DNA of 64,000 bases, from NCBI RefSeq assembly GCF_047601025.1, contig NZ_JASGJZ010000001.1, forward strand, positions 2,914,001 to 2,978,000, in the 5' to 3' direction. The notes below the pieces were generated by a model. It saw only the letters and a program-made list of their open reading frames with translations, ran no database searches and had not been told where the DNA came from. Below are positions 25,967-34,993 of this stretch, in pieces (position 1 is the stretch's first letter; each line of letters begins with the position of its first letter). The position numbers and the translations under genes were made by a program. The DNA comes from Pseudorhodoferax sp047601025 (GTDB lineage Bacteria > Pseudomonadota > Gammaproteobacteria > Burkholderiales > Burkholderiaceae_C).

Positions 25967-26936
25967 GGTCCAGCGTCCAGACGCCGTGCGGCGACCGACC
26001 GACCTTGACCTGCAGGAGTTGCCCGCTCTGCAGGTCGAGTACGCTGAGCTTGCGGGCCCAGCGCGACGTGAAATACAGCAGCCGCCCGTCGGCCGACAGT
26101 TCCATGCAGTCGGGCCCGCCCGGCGCCGGGTAGGTGGCCACGACGTCGAGGCTCTGCAGGTCGATCTTGCTGATGGTGTTGGCCACGCGGTTGCTGACGA
26201 AGACGTGGCGCCCGTCCCCGGCACTGCGGAAGGCGTGGGCGCCATTGCCGGTTTTGATGAGCTTGACGGCACGCGGTTCCTTGCCGGAGACGTCGAACAC
26301 CTGCACGCTGTCGCTGCCGGTCAGCCCGACCAGCAGGTGCCGGTCGTCCGGCGTGCCGAAGACGTCGGCCGGCATCTCGCCGGTGCGCACGCGCCAGCGC
26401 ACGCTCTGCGTCGCCAGGTCCAGCGCGACGAGCTCGTTGCTGTCCTGCATCGACGAATACACCGTGGTGCTGCGACGGTCGATCCACAGGTGGCTGGGCG
26501 TCTTGCCGGTCGGCACGCGCCGCACCAGCTGCAGGTCCTGCCCGTTCCAGCGGTACAGGTCGATGTGGTCGAGGCGGTTGGCGGCGGTCACCAGCCAGCG
26601 CATGTCGGGCGAGAAGCGCAGGTGGTAGGGGTCGACGATGTCGCGCACCACGCGCTGCACCTCGGCCGTGCGCGGATCGATGAAGGTCAGCGAATTGCCC
26701 AGCGCATTCGCGACGATCAGCGACTTCTCGTCGGGCGTCAGGTACAGGTGGTGCGGCTCCTTGCCCGTGGTGATGCGGTTCACCTCCTGCCAGGAGGCCG
26801 GATCGATCACGCTGACCGAGGCATCCAGGGAGTTCAGCACGAAGACCGGCGGGCGCTGCGCGTACACGGAAAGCGGGAGCGAGGCGGCAAGCAGCGCGGC
26901 GAAGAACCGGCCTCGGAGCGACGACGACAACTTCAC
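25953..26936 (-). CDS. YVTN-type beta-propeller protein, exported
   Basis: A 327-residue protein with a Sec signal peptide (FFAALLAASLPLSVYAQ) followed by about seven beta-propeller blades of the 40-residue YVTN/surface-layer type (for example ANALGNSLTFIDPRT, TGSDSVQVFDVSG and SNRVANTISKIDLQS). Such periplasmic propellers serve as scaffolds or redox/ligand-binding proteins; no haem or metal motif is seen. It is the first gene of a unit with the polysaccharide deacetylase and desaturase-like genes, and overlaps the deacetylase by 14 bp. Function unknown. Confidence 0.82.
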   Translation of the reverse strand: MKLSSSLRGRFFAALLAASLPLSVYAQRPPVFVLNSLDASVSVIDPASWQEVNRITTGKEPHHLYLTPDEKSLIVANALGNSLTFIDPRTAEVQRVVRDIVDPYHLRFSPDMRWLVTAANRLDHIDLYRWNGQDLQLVRRVPTGKTPSHLWIDRRSTTVYSSMQDSNELVALDLATQSVRWRVRTGEMPADVFGTPDDRHLLVGLTGSDSVQVFDVSGKEPRAVKLIKTGNGAHAFRSAGDGRHVFVSNRVANTISKIDLQSLDVVATYPAPGGPDCMELSADGRLLYFTSRWARKLSVLDLQSGQLLQVKVGRSPHGVWTLDHAAR

Positions 26937-27008
26937 GATGCCCTTCAGAACAAGCGCGCAAGTGTAGCCGTGCCCATCCGCCGCCCGCCGCCGCCCCGCG
27001 GCCGCCGG

Positions 27009-27764
27009 TCAGGAGGCGGCCGCGAGCGCCGCCAGATCCGGCGCCCTCAGCCAGCACCACTGGCCGGGCGCCAGGCCTTCCGGCAGCGCCAGCGCGCCGA
27101 TGCGCGAGCGGTGCAGGGCCTCGACCCGGTTGCCGACCGCCGCCAGCATGCGCTTGACCTGATGGTACTTGCCGCTGGTCAGCGTCAGCCGCAGGTGCAG
27201 CGCCGGGCCGTCGGCATCGACGACCTCGGCCGCTGCCGTCGCCACGGGCCGCGGGTCGTCGTTCAGCACCACGCCACGCCGCAGCGCGTCGAGCTGCCGG
27301 TCGTCCAGCGGATGGCGCACGGCGACCTCGTAGACCTTGGGCACCTCCTTGCGCGGCGAGGTCATGCGGTGGATGAACTGGCCGTCGTCGCTCAGCAGCA
27401 GCATGCCGGTCGTGTCCTGGTCCAGCCGGCCGACCGCCTGCACGCCCTGCAGCGCGCCGCGCTGCGGGCGCTGGCGCAGCGGCGCCGGCAGCAGCGTGTA
27501 GACGCTGGGATGGGCAGAGGGCCGGTGCGAGCATTCGGTGCCGGCGGGCTTGTGCAGCAGCACGTAGGCCTTCTCGAAGTATTCCCAGTCCTGCCCCTGG
27601 ACCCGCAGGCGCAGGCCCTGCGGCGCGAACTCGCGCGCCGGGTCGGTGCAGGGCTGCAGGCCGCCGGTGCCGTCGTGGACGGCCACGTGGCCCTGCTGGA
27701 TCAGGCCGGCGCAGACCCGGCGCGTGCCGAATCCCTGGGTATACAGAACGTCCTGCAGTTGCAT
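27009..27764 (-). CDS. rsuA: RsuA-type pseudouridine synthase (16S rRNA U516)
   Basis: A 251-residue pseudouridine synthase. An N-terminal S4-like segment (residues 1-45) is followed by the catalytic domain with LLHKPAGTECS, the catalytic aspartate in VGRLDQDTTGMLLLSDDG, and GKYHQVKRMLAAVGN near the C-terminus. These match RsuA, which modifies U516 of 16S rRNA. Substrate specificity is assigned by family resemblance. It stands alone between the propeller gene and a short tandem-repeat region, with no overlap with neighbours. Confidence 0.9.
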   Translation of the reverse strand: MQLQDVLYTQGFGTRRVCAGLIQQGHVAVHDGTGGLQPCTDPAREFAPQGLRLRVQGQDWEYFEKAYVLLHKPAGTECSHRPSAHPSVYTLLPAPLRQRPQRGALQGVQAVGRLDQDTTGMLLLSDDGQFIHRMTSPRKEVPKVYEVAVRHPLDDRQLDALRRGVVLNDDPRPVATAAAEVVDADGPALHLRLTLTSGKYHQVKRMLAAVGNRVEALHRSRIGALALPEGLAPGQWCWLRAPDLAALAAAS

Positions 27765-27798
27765 GGTGGGGCGGACCTGGTCGGATTTGAACGCGGCG

Positions 27799-27896
27799 GA
27801 TGAGCGCAGCGGGCGAGGCGTCGAGGGTGAAACGCGGCGGGTGAAGCGCAGAGGGTGAAGCGCAGAGGGCGCAGCGCGGAGGGCGAAGCGCGGAGG
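27799..27896. repeat. 14-bp minisatellite, seven units
   Basis: Seven consecutive 14-base units of the form g(t/c)gaagcgcagagg are visible. Units 4 and 5 (27841-27854, 27855-27868) are identical and the others differ by one to five bases. An eighth, more degenerate unit may precede them. The array lies between the rsuA start and the alpha/beta hydrolase stop. Because 14 is not a multiple of three and no gene crosses it, it is probably non-coding. Confidence 0.75.
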
Positions 27897-27966
27897 GCGG
27901 CAGACCCAGGCGATGGCGGCGAATGCACCTGGGGGCGGCGGGCCTGCCGGCGCACGGCCGCCGGGC

Positions 27967-28689
27967 TCAGCCGGACAGCCATTCGCGCAGCAGCGCCGAG
28001 ACGGCCGCCGGCTGCTCCATCGTGGTCATGTGGCCGCTGTGCTCGATCACGCACAGCCGCGCCGCCGGGCACAGCCGCTGCATTTCCTCGTGGCGCGCCA
28101 GCGGGCTCCAGAGGTCCTGCCGGCCGCAAGCCAGCAGCGTCGGGCAGCGCAGGGCGGCCAGCACTCCGCGCGCGTTCGGCCGGAGGACGAGCGCATCGAT
28201 CTGCGCCGCGAACTCGTCCGGGGTCCGGCGTTCGATCATGGCCAGGATGTCCGCGAACACCGGCGTGTCCAGGTGGTCGGGGTGGACCATGCCGCGCGCC
28301 CATTCCAGGCCCATGGCGCGCATGCCCCGGCTGCGCGCCGTCTGCAGCAGTGCCTGGCGCCCGGCGACCTCCCGGGCGCCGGCCTCCCCGGCGGCCAGGG
28401 GATCCATACCCGTGTCGAGCAGCGCCACGCGCTGGATCCGTTCGGGCGCGATGCGGGCCATCTCCAGCGCGACGCGCCCGCCCATCGAATGGCCGGCGAC
28501 CGCCAGGCGCGGCGCGTCGGTGGCCGACAGCGCGATGCGCGCCATCTCGCCGATGGAGCCGGCCAAGCCGTAGCGTGGCACCACGCATTCGGTTCCGGCC
28601 AGCGCTGCGCGCTGGGCGCGCCAGACGGCTTCGTCGCACAGCAGGCCCGGCAACAGCAGCACGACCGGGGTGTCTGGCGGCGCGCTCAT
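27967..28689 (-). CDS. Alpha/beta-hydrolase
   Basis: A 240-residue alpha/beta-hydrolase with a complete catalytic triad: nucleophile Ser in GHSMGG (about residue 68), Asp in CGRQD (about 193) and His in EHSGHM (about 221). The oxyanion region is LLPGLLCDEAVW. It resembles short esterase/3-oxoadipate enol-lactonase-like hydrolases that have a lid between strands 6 and 7. There is no signal peptide, so it is cytoplasmic. Substrate unknown. An MFS-transporter remnant lies divergently beside it. Confidence 0.85.
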   Translation of the reverse strand: MSAPPDTPVVLLLPGLLCDEAVWRAQRAALAGTECVVPRYGLAGSIGEMARIALSATDAPRLAVAGHSMGGRVALEMARIAPERIQRVALLDTGMDPLAAGEAGAREVAGRQALLQTARSRGMRAMGLEWARGMVHPDHLDTPVFADILAMIERRTPDEFAAQIDALVLRPNARGVLAALRCPTLLACGRQDLWSPLARHEEMQRLCPAARLCVIEHSGHMTTMEQPAAVSALLREWLSG

Positions 28690-28907
28690 GCAGGGCGGCG
28701 GGCGGCGCCGGCGCCACCGTCCTCGTGCAGGCGCCGCCTTTCCTGCGGCGAATGGCCGATGGCCGCGATGGCATGACGTTCTCGCATCTCTGTCCTATGA
28801 AGTGTCCTGTGGGGTGGTTCCGGCCGCGCCGGTCCGCGTCGGTGCGGCCCCGCAGTGTGCACATGCGGTGCTGCGCGGGTCAATCCAGCTGTCCCTGCGG
28901 TCCATGC

Positions 28908-29446
28908 GTTCTGGTGCGGCTGTCGCTGACGACTTACCTCGCGATCTCTCTGCACGAGAGGCTGGCCTACGGATTGGACGAAGCCGGGCTGGTGCTGTCG
29001 GTCGCGCCGCTCGGCGGCGTGGTCGGCCGCATCCTCTGGGGCTGGGTGGCCGCCCGCATGCTGGACGCGCGCCGCATGGGGGCGGTGCTGGCTGCGATGC
29101 TGGCAGCCAGCAGCGGGCGACCGGTGGTACTGGTGGCCGGCCTGCCACCGGCGCTGGTGCCGGTGCCGGTGGTGGTGGTCGGTGCCTCGGCGGTGGGTTG
29201 GAACGGCGTGGACCTGGCCGAGGTGGCACGCCAGGTGCCCCGGGGAATGGCCGGCGCGGCCACCGGTGGTACGCTCGTCTTCACCTTTTTCGGCGTGGTA
29301 CTGGGACTGCCGATGCTCGGTGGCCTCTCGAGCCTGTTCCAGAGCCACCGCGCGGGCTATCCCGCAATGGCCGTGCCGACGGCGCTGTGCTGCGTCGTGC
29401 TGCTGCTGCGCGCGCGGCGGGTGCCGGCCGCGGCTGAAGTTTTTTC
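28908..29446 (+). pseudogene. C-terminal remnant of an MFS transporter
   Basis: This frame reads as the second half of a major-facilitator transporter: TTYLAISLHERLAYG, GLVLSVAPLGGVVGRILWGW, RQVPRGMAGAATGG, FTFFGVVLGLPMLGG and a C-terminal helix. About 180 residues with five to six membrane helices remain. The first half is absent: the 220 bp before it contain no membrane helices in any frame and no credible start. The frame also runs on into the next gene without the original stop. It is most likely a deletion remnant. The 28690-28907 stretch holds nothing else I recognise. Confidence 0.65.
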
Positions 29447-29464
29447 GACCAAGGAGACTCATCG

Positions 29465-30274
29465 ATGCAAGAACGCAGCTATCTGTTCGTGCCCGGCGAC
29501 CGGCCCGAGCGTTTCGACAAGGCCCTGGCCAGCGGCGCCCACGGCGTGATCCTGGACCTGGAGGACGCCGTGCAGCCCGAGCGCAAGCCGCAGGCGCGCG
29601 AGGCCGTGCGCCAATGGCTGGCGCAGGCGAAGACGCCGGTCTGGGTGCGCATCAACCCGGCCGACACGCCCTGGCACGCCGAGGACTGCAGCCTGCTGGA
29701 CGCGCCCATGCTGCGCGGCCTGATGGTGCCCAAGGCGCAGGACGCCCAGGGCCTGGCGCAGCTGGCCGGCCGGCTGCGCGAGGACCAGTGGCTGATTCCG
29801 CTGGTGGAGACCGTGGCCGGCTGGTTCGAGGCCCAGGCCATCGCGCGCGTGCCGCGCGTGCTGCGCCTGGCCTTCGGCTCGGTGGACTTCATGTCCGACT
29901 CCGGCATCCAGGGCGAGGGCGAGGAGATGAACGGCGTGCGCACGCAGCTGGTGCTGGTGTCGCGGCTGGCGGGCATCCGCGCGCCGATCGACGGCGTGTC
30001 GGTGGCGATCGACGACGCGGCGCAGCTGGAGTCCGACGTGCGCCGTTCGCGCCGCTTCGGCTTCGGTGCCAAGCTGTGCATCCATCCGAAGCAGGTGGCC
30101 GGCGTGCACGCCGGCTTCGCGCCGACCGAGGCCGAGGTGGCCTGGGCGCGCCGCGTGGTCGCGGCATTGGCCGCGGGGCCGCTGGGTGCCATCACCGTGG
30201 ACGGCAAGATGGTCGACAAGCCGATCGCGCTGCTGGCGCAGTCCATCCTGGACGAGGCCGGCGGCGCGGGCTGA
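29465..30274 (+). CDS. CitE-like HpcH/HpaI lyase (CoA-ester lyase family)
   Basis: A 269-residue CitE-type lyase. Motifs: YLFVPGDRPERFDKAL at the start, VILDLEDAV (metal Asp/Glu), VRINP (Arg), PLVETVAGW (metal Glu) and FGSVDFMSD (metal Asp). Relatives cleave or hydrolyse citryl-, malyl- or citramalyl-CoA. A single CitE-like gene without citrate lyase partners is usual in Burkholderiales. The ATG at 29465 has AAGGAG nine bases upstream. It may have been co-transcribed with the now broken MFS gene. The exact CoA ester is unknown. Confidence 0.88.
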   Translation: MQERSYLFVPGDRPERFDKALASGAHGVILDLEDAVQPERKPQAREAVRQWLAQAKTPVWVRINPADTPWHAEDCSLLDAPMLRGLMVPKAQDAQGLAQLAGRLREDQWLIPLVETVAGWFEAQAIARVPRVLRLAFGSVDFMSDSGIQGEGEEMNGVRTQLVLVSRLAGIRAPIDGVSVAIDDAAQLESDVRRSRRFGFGAKLCIHPKQVAGVHAGFAPTEAEVAWARRVVAALAAGPLGAITVDGKMVDKPIALLAQSILDEAGGAG

Positions 30275-30350
30275 GAAGCCAGGGTGGCGGCCTGTGCCTG
30301 CGCCCGTGGCCTGTCGAGGGCGCGATCGACCCGTGCACAGCGTCTGACGC

Positions 30351-30989
30351 TCAGTTCGCCGGCTTCAGCAGCACCACCAGCGCGCCGGCGCCGCCTTCGT
30401 CGGCGCGCGCCTGCACGAAGGCCAGGACCTCCTGCTTCTGGACCAGCCAGCCCTGCACGCGCGACTTGAGCACCGGCACGCGGCCGGGCGAGCCCAGGCC
30501 CTTGCCGTGCACCACGCGCAGGCAGCGCAGGCCCTGGCGGTGCGCCTCGCGCACGAAGGCCGACAGCGCTTCGCGCGCGTCGTCGCGGCGCAGGCCGTGC
30601 AGGTCGATCTCGCGCTGGATGCTCCATTCGCCCTTGCGCAGCCGGCGCGTCACGTCCAGGCCGATGCCGGGGCGGCGGAAGCTCATCGCGTCGTCCACGT
30701 CCAGCAGCGTGGTGGCGTCGAACTCGTCGCTCAGGCTTTCCCGCAGCACGCGCTGTTCGTCGAGCCGCTGCTGCACCGGGACCGGCGGCGGCGGCTCCGG
30801 CGCCAGGCGCACGCGCGCCGGCTGGCGCAGCGGCTGCACCGGGCCGGCCGCGCGGGCGAACAGCGTGCGCCCGGCCTCGGCGCGGCGCGCGGCGGCCTCG
30901 CGGGCGGCGGCCTGTTCGGCCGCCAGGCGTTGCTGCTCGGCCAGGTGGCGGCGGATGGCGCCCAGGTCGTGCAGCGAGCGGGCCTTCAC
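30351..30989 (-). CDS. Smr-domain protein
   Basis: A 212-residue protein with a C-terminal Smr (MutS2-type) domain: REIDLHGLRRDDA opens it and VVHGKGLGSPGRVPVLK forms the HGKG loop. The N-terminal third is a charged helix rich in Ala, Arg and Gln. Stand-alone Smr proteins have nicking-endonuclease or mRNA-cleavage activity (SmrB rescues collided ribosomes). Which of these applies here is unknown. Its start overlaps the stop of radC by four bases (ATGA), so the two are translationally coupled. Confidence 0.9.
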   Translation of the reverse strand: MKARSLHDLGAIRRHLAEQQRLAAEQAAAREAAARRAEAGRTLFARAAGPVQPLRQPARVRLAPEPPPPVPVQQRLDEQRVLRESLSDEFDATTLLDVDDAMSFRRPGIGLDVTRRLRKGEWSIQREIDLHGLRRDDAREALSAFVREAHRQGLRCLRVVHGKGLGSPGRVPVLKSRVQGWLVQKQEVLAFVQARADEGGAGALVVLLKPAN

Positions 30990-31672
30990 AGCAGCCCCCG
31001 TTCGGCCAGCGAGACGGCCTGGCCGGGCGCGACGACCACGTGGTCCAGCACGCGGATGTCCACCAGCGCCAGCGCGGCCTTGAGCCGCTGCGTCAGCAGT
31101 TCGTCGGCGCGCGAAGGCTCGGCGCTGCCGCTGGGATGGTTGTGCGCCAGGATCACGGCGGCGGCCTGGTGCGCCAGCGCGTGCACGACGACCTCGCGCG
31201 GGTAGACGCTGGCCTGCGTCAGCGAGCCGCGGAACAGCTCCTCCAGCGCCACGAGGCGGTGCTGCGCGTCCAGGAACATCACCGCGAAGATCTCGTGCGG
31301 TCGGCTGCCGAGCTGCAGCTGCAGATAGTCCTTGACCTGCTGCGGCGCATCGAACAGCGGGCGCGCGCGCAGCCGTTCGGCCAGCGCGCGGCGCGCGAGT
31401 TCGAGCACGGCCACGAGTTCGGCGCGCTTGGCCGGGCCCAGGCCCTTGATGTGGCCCAGGTCGGCGGCCGTCGCGTGCAGCAGGCCGGCCAGGCCGCCGA
31501 AGCCCTGCGGCGGCGGCGCGAGCAGCTCCCCGGCCATCTGCAGCACGCTCTTGCCCTGGATGCCGGTGCGCAGCAGCAGCGCCAGCAGTTCGGCATCGGC
31601 CAGCGCCTGCGGTCCGCGCGCCAGCAGCTTCTCGCGCGGCTGGGTGTCCAGGGGAAGGTCTTTCAGCGCCAT
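30986..31672 (-). CDS. radC: RadC-family JAMM/MPN+ protein
   Basis: A 228-residue RadC. Helix-hairpin-helix-like segments at about residues 70-110 (IKGLGPAKRAELVAVLELARR) are followed by the JAMM metalloprotease-like motif ILAHNHPSGSAEPSRAD, with zinc ligands His, His and Asp. Despite its historical name, a direct role in DNA repair is unproven. The ATG at 31672 (MALKDLP) fits the family start. It is divergent from the FKBP-ispH operon, with 54 bp between the starts, and overlaps smr by four bases. Confidence 0.93.
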   Translation of the reverse strand: MALKDLPLDTQPREKLLARGPQALADAELLALLLRTGIQGKSVLQMAGELLAPPPQGFGGLAGLLHATAADLGHIKGLGPAKRAELVAVLELARRALAERLRARPLFDAPQQVKDYLQLQLGSRPHEIFAVMFLDAQHRLVALEELFRGSLTQASVYPREVVVHALAHQAAAVILAHNHPSGSAEPSRADELLTQRLKAALALVDIRVLDHVVVAPGQAVSLAERGLL

Positions 31673-31726
31673 GGCGGGGCGGACGGGCCGGGTTTTTACA
31701 ATGGCGGCCAGTTTATCGAGGCTCCC

Positions 31727-32188
31727 ATGACCGCAGATTCCGCCGCCGCGCCCGTGGTGCGCCCCGGCTCCTTCCTGACGCTGCACTACCGGCTCGCCGG
31801 TCCGGGCGGCGACCTCATCAACACCTTCGGTGGCAAGCCGGCCACGCTGTCGCTGGGCGCGGGCGAGTTGTCGCCGGCCGTGGAGGAGCACCTGCTGGGC
31901 CTGGCCGAGGGCACGCACGCGCGGTTCGAGCTGCCCGCCGGCGCCGCGTTCGGCGAGCGCAATCCCGAGATGCAGCAGTGGGTCGCGCGCAGCCTGCTGG
32001 CGCAGCTGGGCGATCCGGACGAGCGGTACGCGCTCGGCGACGTGGTGCAATTCCCCACGCCGGACGGGCTGGGCAGCTACGCCGGCGCCGTCATCGGGGT
32101 GAAGGACACGGCCGTGCAGTTCGACTTCAACCATCCGCTGGCAGGCCAGCCCGTGACCTTCGAGGTCCAGTTGATCGGAGTGCTCTGA
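31727..32188 (+). CDS. slpA: FKBP-type peptidyl-prolyl isomerase (SlpA-like)
   Basis: A 153-residue FKBP-type cis-trans prolyl isomerase of the SlpA/SlyD class: FLTLHYRLAG at the start, the flap-type IF-domain insertion in the middle (AAFGERNPEMQQW), and VDFNHPLAG-like FDFNHPLAG near the end. No signal peptide, so cytoplasmic. The stop codon overlaps the ispH start (TGATG), the same order as slpA-ispH in E. coli, which indicates a conserved translationally coupled pair. Confidence 0.92.
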   Translation: MTADSAAAPVVRPGSFLTLHYRLAGPGGDLINTFGGKPATLSLGAGELSPAVEEHLLGLAEGTHARFELPAGAAFGERNPEMQQWVARSLLAQLGDPDERYALGDVVQFPTPDGLGSYAGAVIGVKDTAVQFDFNHPLAGQPVTFEVQLIGVL

Positions 32189-33129
32189 TGGCGGGCGTCA
32201 GCGAGATCGTCCTGGCCGAGCCGCGCGGCTTCTGCGCCGGGGTGGACCGGGCGATCGAGATCGTCGAGCGCGCGCTGGCCAAGTTCGGCGCGCCGATCTA
32301 CGTGCGCCACGAGATCGTGCACAACACCTACGTCGTCGGCGACCTGAAGTCGCGCGGCGCGATCTTCATCGAGGAGCTCGACGAGGTGCCGCCAGGGGCG
32401 ACGCTGGTGTTTTCGGCCCACGGCGTCAGCCGGGCGGTGCAGCGTGCGGCCGAGCGCCGGGGCTTCCGCATCTTCGACGCGACCTGCCCGCTGGTCACCA
32501 AGGTGCACGTCGAGGTCGCCAAGCTGCACCGCGAAGGCTACGAGTTCATCATGATCGGCCACAAGGGGCATCCCGAGGTCGAGGGCACGATGGGCCAGCT
32601 CGACAGCGGCATCCACCTGGTCGAGGACGTGGAGGGCGTGGCCCACGTGCAGCCGGCGCAGACCGAACGGCTGGCCGTGGTCACGCAGACCACGCTGTCG
32701 GTGGACGACGCGGCCGAGATCGCCGCGGCCGTGCGCGCGCGCTTTCCCAACGTGCGCGAGCCCAAGCAGCAGGACATCTGCTACGCTACGCAGAACCGGC
32801 AGGACGCGGTGAAGATCCTGTCGCCGCAGGTCGACATCCTGATCGTGGTCGGCAGCCCGACCAGTTCCAATAGCAACCGGCTGCGCGAACTGGCGAAGAA
32901 GCTCGGCACCGAGAGCTACATGGTCGACAGCGCCGACGAACTGCGGCCCGAATGGTTCGACGGCCGGCCGCGCGTGGGCCTGACGGCCGGCGCCTCGGCG
33001 CCGGACGTACTGGTGCAGCAGGTGATCGCGCGCCTGCGCGCGCTGGGCGCGCAGGCCGTGCGCAAGATGGACGGCGTGCAGGAAACGCTGAAGTTCCCGC
33101 TGCCCAAGGGCCTCAGGCTCGACGCCTGA
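32188..33129 (+). CDS. ispH: 4-hydroxy-3-methylbut-2-enyl diphosphate reductase
   Basis: A 313-residue IspH (LytB), the last enzyme of the MEP isoprenoid pathway, producing IPP and DMAPP. The three iron-sulfur cysteines are in PRGFCAGVDRA, FDATCPLVTKVH and QDICYATQNRQ. Other motifs include HEIVHN, VVGSPTSSNS and GLTAGASAPD. Length equals E. coli IspH (316). It is coupled to the upstream FKBP gene and converges directly with phoH: the two stop codons are adjacent. Confidence 0.96.
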   Translation: MAGVSEIVLAEPRGFCAGVDRAIEIVERALAKFGAPIYVRHEIVHNTYVVGDLKSRGAIFIEELDEVPPGATLVFSAHGVSRAVQRAAERRGFRIFDATCPLVTKVHVEVAKLHREGYEFIMIGHKGHPEVEGTMGQLDSGIHLVEDVEGVAHVQPAQTERLAVVTQTTLSVDDAAEIAAAVRARFPNVREPKQQDICYATQNRQDAVKILSPQVDILIVVGSPTSSNSNRLRELAKKLGTESYMVDSADELRPEWFDGRPRVGLTAGASAPDVLVQQVIARLRALGAQAVRKMDGVQETLKFPLPKGLRLDA

Positions 33130-34842
33130 TCACAGCACTTCGCTGGCGAAGTCCGCCAGCCGCGACCGTTCGCCGCGGGCCAGCGTGATGTGGCCGCTGT
33201 GCGGCCAGCCCTTGAACTTGTCGACCGCGAAGGTCAGGCCCGAGGAGCCTTCGGTCAGGTAGGGCGTGTCGATCTGCTGCAGGTTGCCCATGCAGACGAT
33301 CTTGGTGCCGGGGCCGGCCCGCGTGATCAGCGTCTTCATCTGCTTGGGCGTGAGGTTCTGCGCCTCGTCGATGATCACGTACTTGTTCAGGAAGGTGCGG
33401 CCGCGCATGAAGTTCATGCTCTTGATCTTGATCTTCGAGCGGATCAGCTCGTTGGTGGCCGCGCGGCCCCACTCGCCGGCGCTGGTCTCGGTCTTGGCCA
33501 GCACCTCGAGGTTGTCGTCCAGCGCGCCCATCCAGGGGCCCATCTTCTCCTCCTCGGTGCCGGGCAGGAAGCCGATGTCCTCGCCCACGCTGACGGTGGC
33601 GCGGGTCATGATGATCTCGGTGTAGCGGCGGTCGTCCAGCACCTGTGTGAGGCCCGAGGCCAGCGCCATCAGCGTCTTGCCGGTGCCGGCATTGCCGGTC
33701 AGCGTGACGAAGTCGATCTCCGGGTCCAGCAGCAGGTTCATCGCGAAGTTCTGCTCGCGGTTGCGCGTGGTCACGCCCCAGACGGCGTTCTTCAGGTGGT
33801 TGTAGTCCTTCAGCGTCTTCAGCACCGCCGTCTTGGCGCGGATCTCGGTCACGCGCGCGTACAGGCTGGGCTCGCCCGGCGCCTCGAAGTAGACGAACTG
33901 GTTGATGTGCAGGTTCGGCACGATCGGGCCGGCGATGCGGTAGAAGGTGTGCTGGCCTTGCTGCCAGCTCTCGATCGTCTTGCCGTGCTTGGACCAGAAG
34001 TCGGCCGGCAGCGCCAGCGCGCCGGAGTACAGGAACTCGCCGTCCTCCAGCGTCTTGTCGCTCTGGTAGTCCTCGGCGGCCAGGCCCAGGGCCTTGGCCT
34101 TGACGCGCATGTTGATGTCCTTGGACACCAGCACGACCTCGCGCGGCGCGTGCTCGCGGCGCAGCGCCTCGACCACGCCGAGGATCTGGTTGTCGGCCTT
34201 GCCCTGCGGCAGGCCCTTGGGCAGCACGTCGTCCAGCGGGCGGGTCTGGAAGAACAGCTTGCCGCCGGCCTCGCGGTGGCCGGTGGCGTCCAGCGGCAGG
34301 CCGGCGCCGATGTCGGCGTTCGGCGTGCCGGCCAGCGCGTCGAGCGTGCGGCTGGACTGCCGCGCGTTGCGCGCGACCTCGCTCATGCCCTTCTTGTGGC
34401 CGTCGAGCTCCTCCAGCACGATCATCGGCAGGTAGATGTCGTGCTCCTCGAAGCGGAACAGGCACATCGGGTCGTGCATCAGCACGTTGGTGTCGAGCAC
34501 GAACAGCTTGGCCGGGCCCTCGGCCCGGGCGGCGGGGCGCCGGCGGCTGCTTTCGCGCGCGGGCGGCGGCGCGTCGGGCACGGCGTTGCGGCGTGCGCGG
34601 GCCGCGGGCGCGGCGGGCTGCTCGCGCATCACCGGGGCGTCGACCGATTCCGCCTCGCGCAGCGCGGGTACGCTGCGCTCCGCCTGGGCTTCGCGCGCCA
34701 CCTGCGCCGATGCATCGGCCGGCTGCTCCGCGAACTTCGCGCGGGCGACGCGTGCCGGTTTCGAGGTCGCGCGCGCGGGCGCGTCGAAGGCATCAGGCGA
34801 CAGGGTGGCGGCGCGCTTGGCAGGAGGCGGAGGCAGAGGCAT
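33130..34842 (-). CDS. phoH: PIN-PhoH fusion ATPase (PhoL/YlaK type)
   Basis: A 570-residue protein. After a ~110-residue disordered Ala/Pro/Arg-rich N-terminus comes a PIN nuclease domain (LFVLDTNVLMHDP, VLEELDGHKKG, later acidic residues in VSKDINMR), then a PhoH ATPase domain with Walker A TGNAGTGKT, PGTEEEKMGPW and Walker B YVIIDEAQN. PIN-PhoH proteins are thought to unwind and cleave RNA. The disordered tail differs from shorter relatives, and the ATG at 34842 (MPLPPPP) is the first reasonable one. An internal start near the PIN domain is possible. Confidence 0.92.
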   Translation of the reverse strand: MPLPPPPAKRAATLSPDAFDAPARATSKPARVARAKFAEQPADASAQVAREAQAERSVPALREAESVDAPVMREQPAAPAARARRNAVPDAPPPARESSRRRPAARAEGPAKLFVLDTNVLMHDPMCLFRFEEHDIYLPMIVLEELDGHKKGMSEVARNARQSSRTLDALAGTPNADIGAGLPLDATGHREAGGKLFFQTRPLDDVLPKGLPQGKADNQILGVVEALRREHAPREVVLVSKDINMRVKAKALGLAAEDYQSDKTLEDGEFLYSGALALPADFWSKHGKTIESWQQGQHTFYRIAGPIVPNLHINQFVYFEAPGEPSLYARVTEIRAKTAVLKTLKDYNHLKNAVWGVTTRNREQNFAMNLLLDPEIDFVTLTGNAGTGKTLMALASGLTQVLDDRRYTEIIMTRATVSVGEDIGFLPGTEEEKMGPWMGALDDNLEVLAKTETSAGEWGRAATNELIRSKIKIKSMNFMRGRTFLNKYVIIDEAQNLTPKQMKTLITRAGPGTKIVCMGNLQQIDTPYLTEGSSGLTFAVDKFKGWPHSGHITLARGERSRLADFASEVL

Positions 34843-34877
34843 GGGGCGTCGTGGTTCCGGAGGAGGGCAAGAAGCAG

Positions 34878-34907
34878 AAAAGCCGCCCGGTCGCCAGGGC
34901 GGCTTTT
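34878..34907. terminator. Bidirectional intrinsic terminator
   Basis: AAAAGCCGCCC and GGGCGGCTTTT form a perfect 11-bp stem with an 8-base loop, with A and T runs on the flanks. It lies after the bcp stop (minus strand) and 36 bp before the phoH start, so it ends bcp transcription. Confidence 0.9.
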
Positions 34908-34993
34908 CGAGGGAATGCGCGGAATGCTCCGACAGGCATCGGCCCATTATGCATGAGCCATGCGACCGTTCCCGCCTGTGCGCGGGGCGGTGT

